35,429 bases of DNA from the NCBI GenBank assembly GCA_011389735.1, contig JAABTS010000051.1, positions 1 through 35,429 of the forward strand. The letters run 5' to 3'. How positions within the stretch are numbered: position 1 is the first letter of the stretch; each line of letters begins with the position of its first letter. The position numbers were made by a program, and so were the translations under genes. Below are positions 34,986 through 35,429 of the stretch, in pieces. The notes under the pieces are model-generated. The model saw only the letters and a program-made list of their open reading frames with translations, was not told the DNA's origin and did not search any database. The DNA comes from Desulfobacteraceae bacterium. GTDB lineage: Bacteria > Desulfobacterota > Desulfobacteria > Desulfobacterales > JAABTS01.

Positions 34986-35282
34986 TTACTGAAAATCGCC
35001 TGACGTCTTTAATTTTTCCACATCTCTGATATCCAGTTTGGTCAATTCGGCGATCAAATTGATATCCATGCCTTTGGCAAGCATCATCAACGCTGTTTCT
35101 TGCGCCTGTTTTTTTCTTCCTTCTTCTCTGCCTTTCTCTCTTTCCCCGGCCATCAGAATCGCCTCGTTTATCAACGCTTTTTCTCTTGTTTCGGCGCGGA
35201 ACCGGGTTTCTTCGTCAGCGCTCATGGTTTTCAGCAAATCATATGCTTTGCGAATTTTGGGATTTGCATAGTGGGCTTTCAT
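34986..35282 (-). CDS. C-terminal part of an Rpn/YhgA-like protein, free-standing
   Basis: A 98-aa frame: KAHYANPKIRKAYDLLKTMS, ADEETRFRAETREKAL, a Glu/Lys/Arg/Gly-rich stretch (EREKGREEGRKKQAQETALM), MLAKGMDINLIAELTKLDIR and an end in DVEKLK. This is the tail that follows the nuclease domain in Rpn/YhgA-type (PD-(D/E)XK transposase-like) proteins; the nuclease part is absent. Its ATG lies in an ATGA overlap with the end of a second copy of the same tail upstream. It is probably a remnant created by a 281-bp tandem duplication. Confidence 0.6.
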   Translation of the reverse strand: MKAHYANPKIRKAYDLLKTMSADEETRFRAETREKALINEAILMAGEREKGREEGRKKQAQETALMMLAKGMDINLIAELTKLDIRDVEKLKTSGDFQ

Positions 35283-35429
35283 GGCGTCTTCAATTTTTCC
35301 ACATCCCTGATATCCAGCCTGGTCAATTCGGCGATCAAATTGATATCCATGCCTTTGGCAAGCATCATCAACGCTGTTTCTTGCGCCTGTTCTTTTCTGC
35401 CTTTCTCTCTTTCCCCGGCCATCAGAATC
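35002..35429. repeat. Tandem duplication, 281-bp offset
   Basis: Sequence from 35002 repeats from 35283 with an offset of 281 bp, with scattered substitutions and a 12-bp length difference (TTCCTTCTTCTC stretch). The offset is not a multiple of three, so the duplication breaks the reading frame at the junction. Confidence 0.85.
35279..35429 (-). CDS. Partial Rpn/YhgA-like protein tail (runs off window)
   Basis: Reading inward from the window edge the frame gives ILMAGEREKGRKEQAQETAL, then MMLAKGMDINLIAELTRLDI and RDVEKLKTP followed by TGA. It is nearly identical to the end of the downstream copy, but lacks four residues of the REEG repeat. The beginning, possibly with the nuclease domain, lies beyond position 35429. 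Confidence 0.7.
   Translation of the reverse strand, partial: ILMAGEREKGRKEQAQETALMMLAKGMDINLIAELTRLDIRDVEKLKTP

Overview
The window reads as a chromosomal stretch of a Gram-negative, motile or chemotactic, anaerobe-like bacterium, most probably a deltaproteobacterium (Desulfobacterota, Desulfobacterales-like). This rests on gene content, not on a marker gene: an N-type (Na+-translocating) F1Fo ATPase operon, polyhydroxyalkanoate (PHA) granule genes, secreted cohesin/dockerin proteins, SUMF1-type proteins, an AsmA-family protein, and an unusually high load of intergenic palindromes. No rRNA or ribosomal protein genes are present, so the lineage call is an inference.

Layout. 0-5.7 kb (+): a CPA2-type cation/proton antiporter overlapping an Fpg/Nei DNA glycosylase, then pcm (isoaspartate repair) and an AsmA-family protein. 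5.9-12.6 kb (+): a complete nine-gene N-ATPase operon, atpDCQRBEFAG, with a c subunit carrying the Na+-ligand pattern and a b subunit ending in a delta-like domain. 12.6-19.8 kb (-): a methyl-accepting chemotaxis protein, two short-chain dehydrogenases, a lone periplasmic substrate-binding protein, a DUF4412-like secreted protein, and a four-helix-bundle (S23/Avd-like) gene enclosed between long inverted repeats made partly of GGGATC hexamers. 20.0-23.0 kb (+): phasin, PhaR-type regulator and a patatin-like lipase, which look like a PHA/lipid-granule neighbourhood; the phasin has a strong candidate operator pair. 23.4-28.0 kb (+): a half-size GDT1/UPF0016 transporter, recJ, a small unknown gene translationally coupled to a ribonuclease-Z-like metallo-hydrolase, and an alpha/beta hydrolase. 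28.3-32.1 kb: a decayed accessory stretch with a SUMF1 protein apparently split by a frameshift and lacking part of its C-terminal core, a tRNA-Ala(GGC) with promoter and terminator, an IS66 remnant and an IS1634-like remnant. 32.0-34.8 kb (-): three secreted cohesin-domain proteins in one tightly overlapping operon, two of them with dockerins. 34.9 kb to the end (-): a tandemly duplicated tail of an Rpn/YhgA-type gene running off the window.

Across the whole window, intergenic gaps are occupied by imperfect palindromes of one family (short form about 110 bp, long form about 180 bp), by a second family of paired small hairpins, by one 274-bp inverted-repeat element, and by hexamer and heptamer arrays. 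The best candidates for something not routinely described are (i) the hexamer-bounded four-helix-bundle unit, which copies the architecture of 23S rRNA intervening sequences but stands free in an intergenic region, with an ORF-less hairpin carrying the same hexamer 6 kb away, and (ii) the three-gene cohesin/dockerin operon in a non-clostridial setting.
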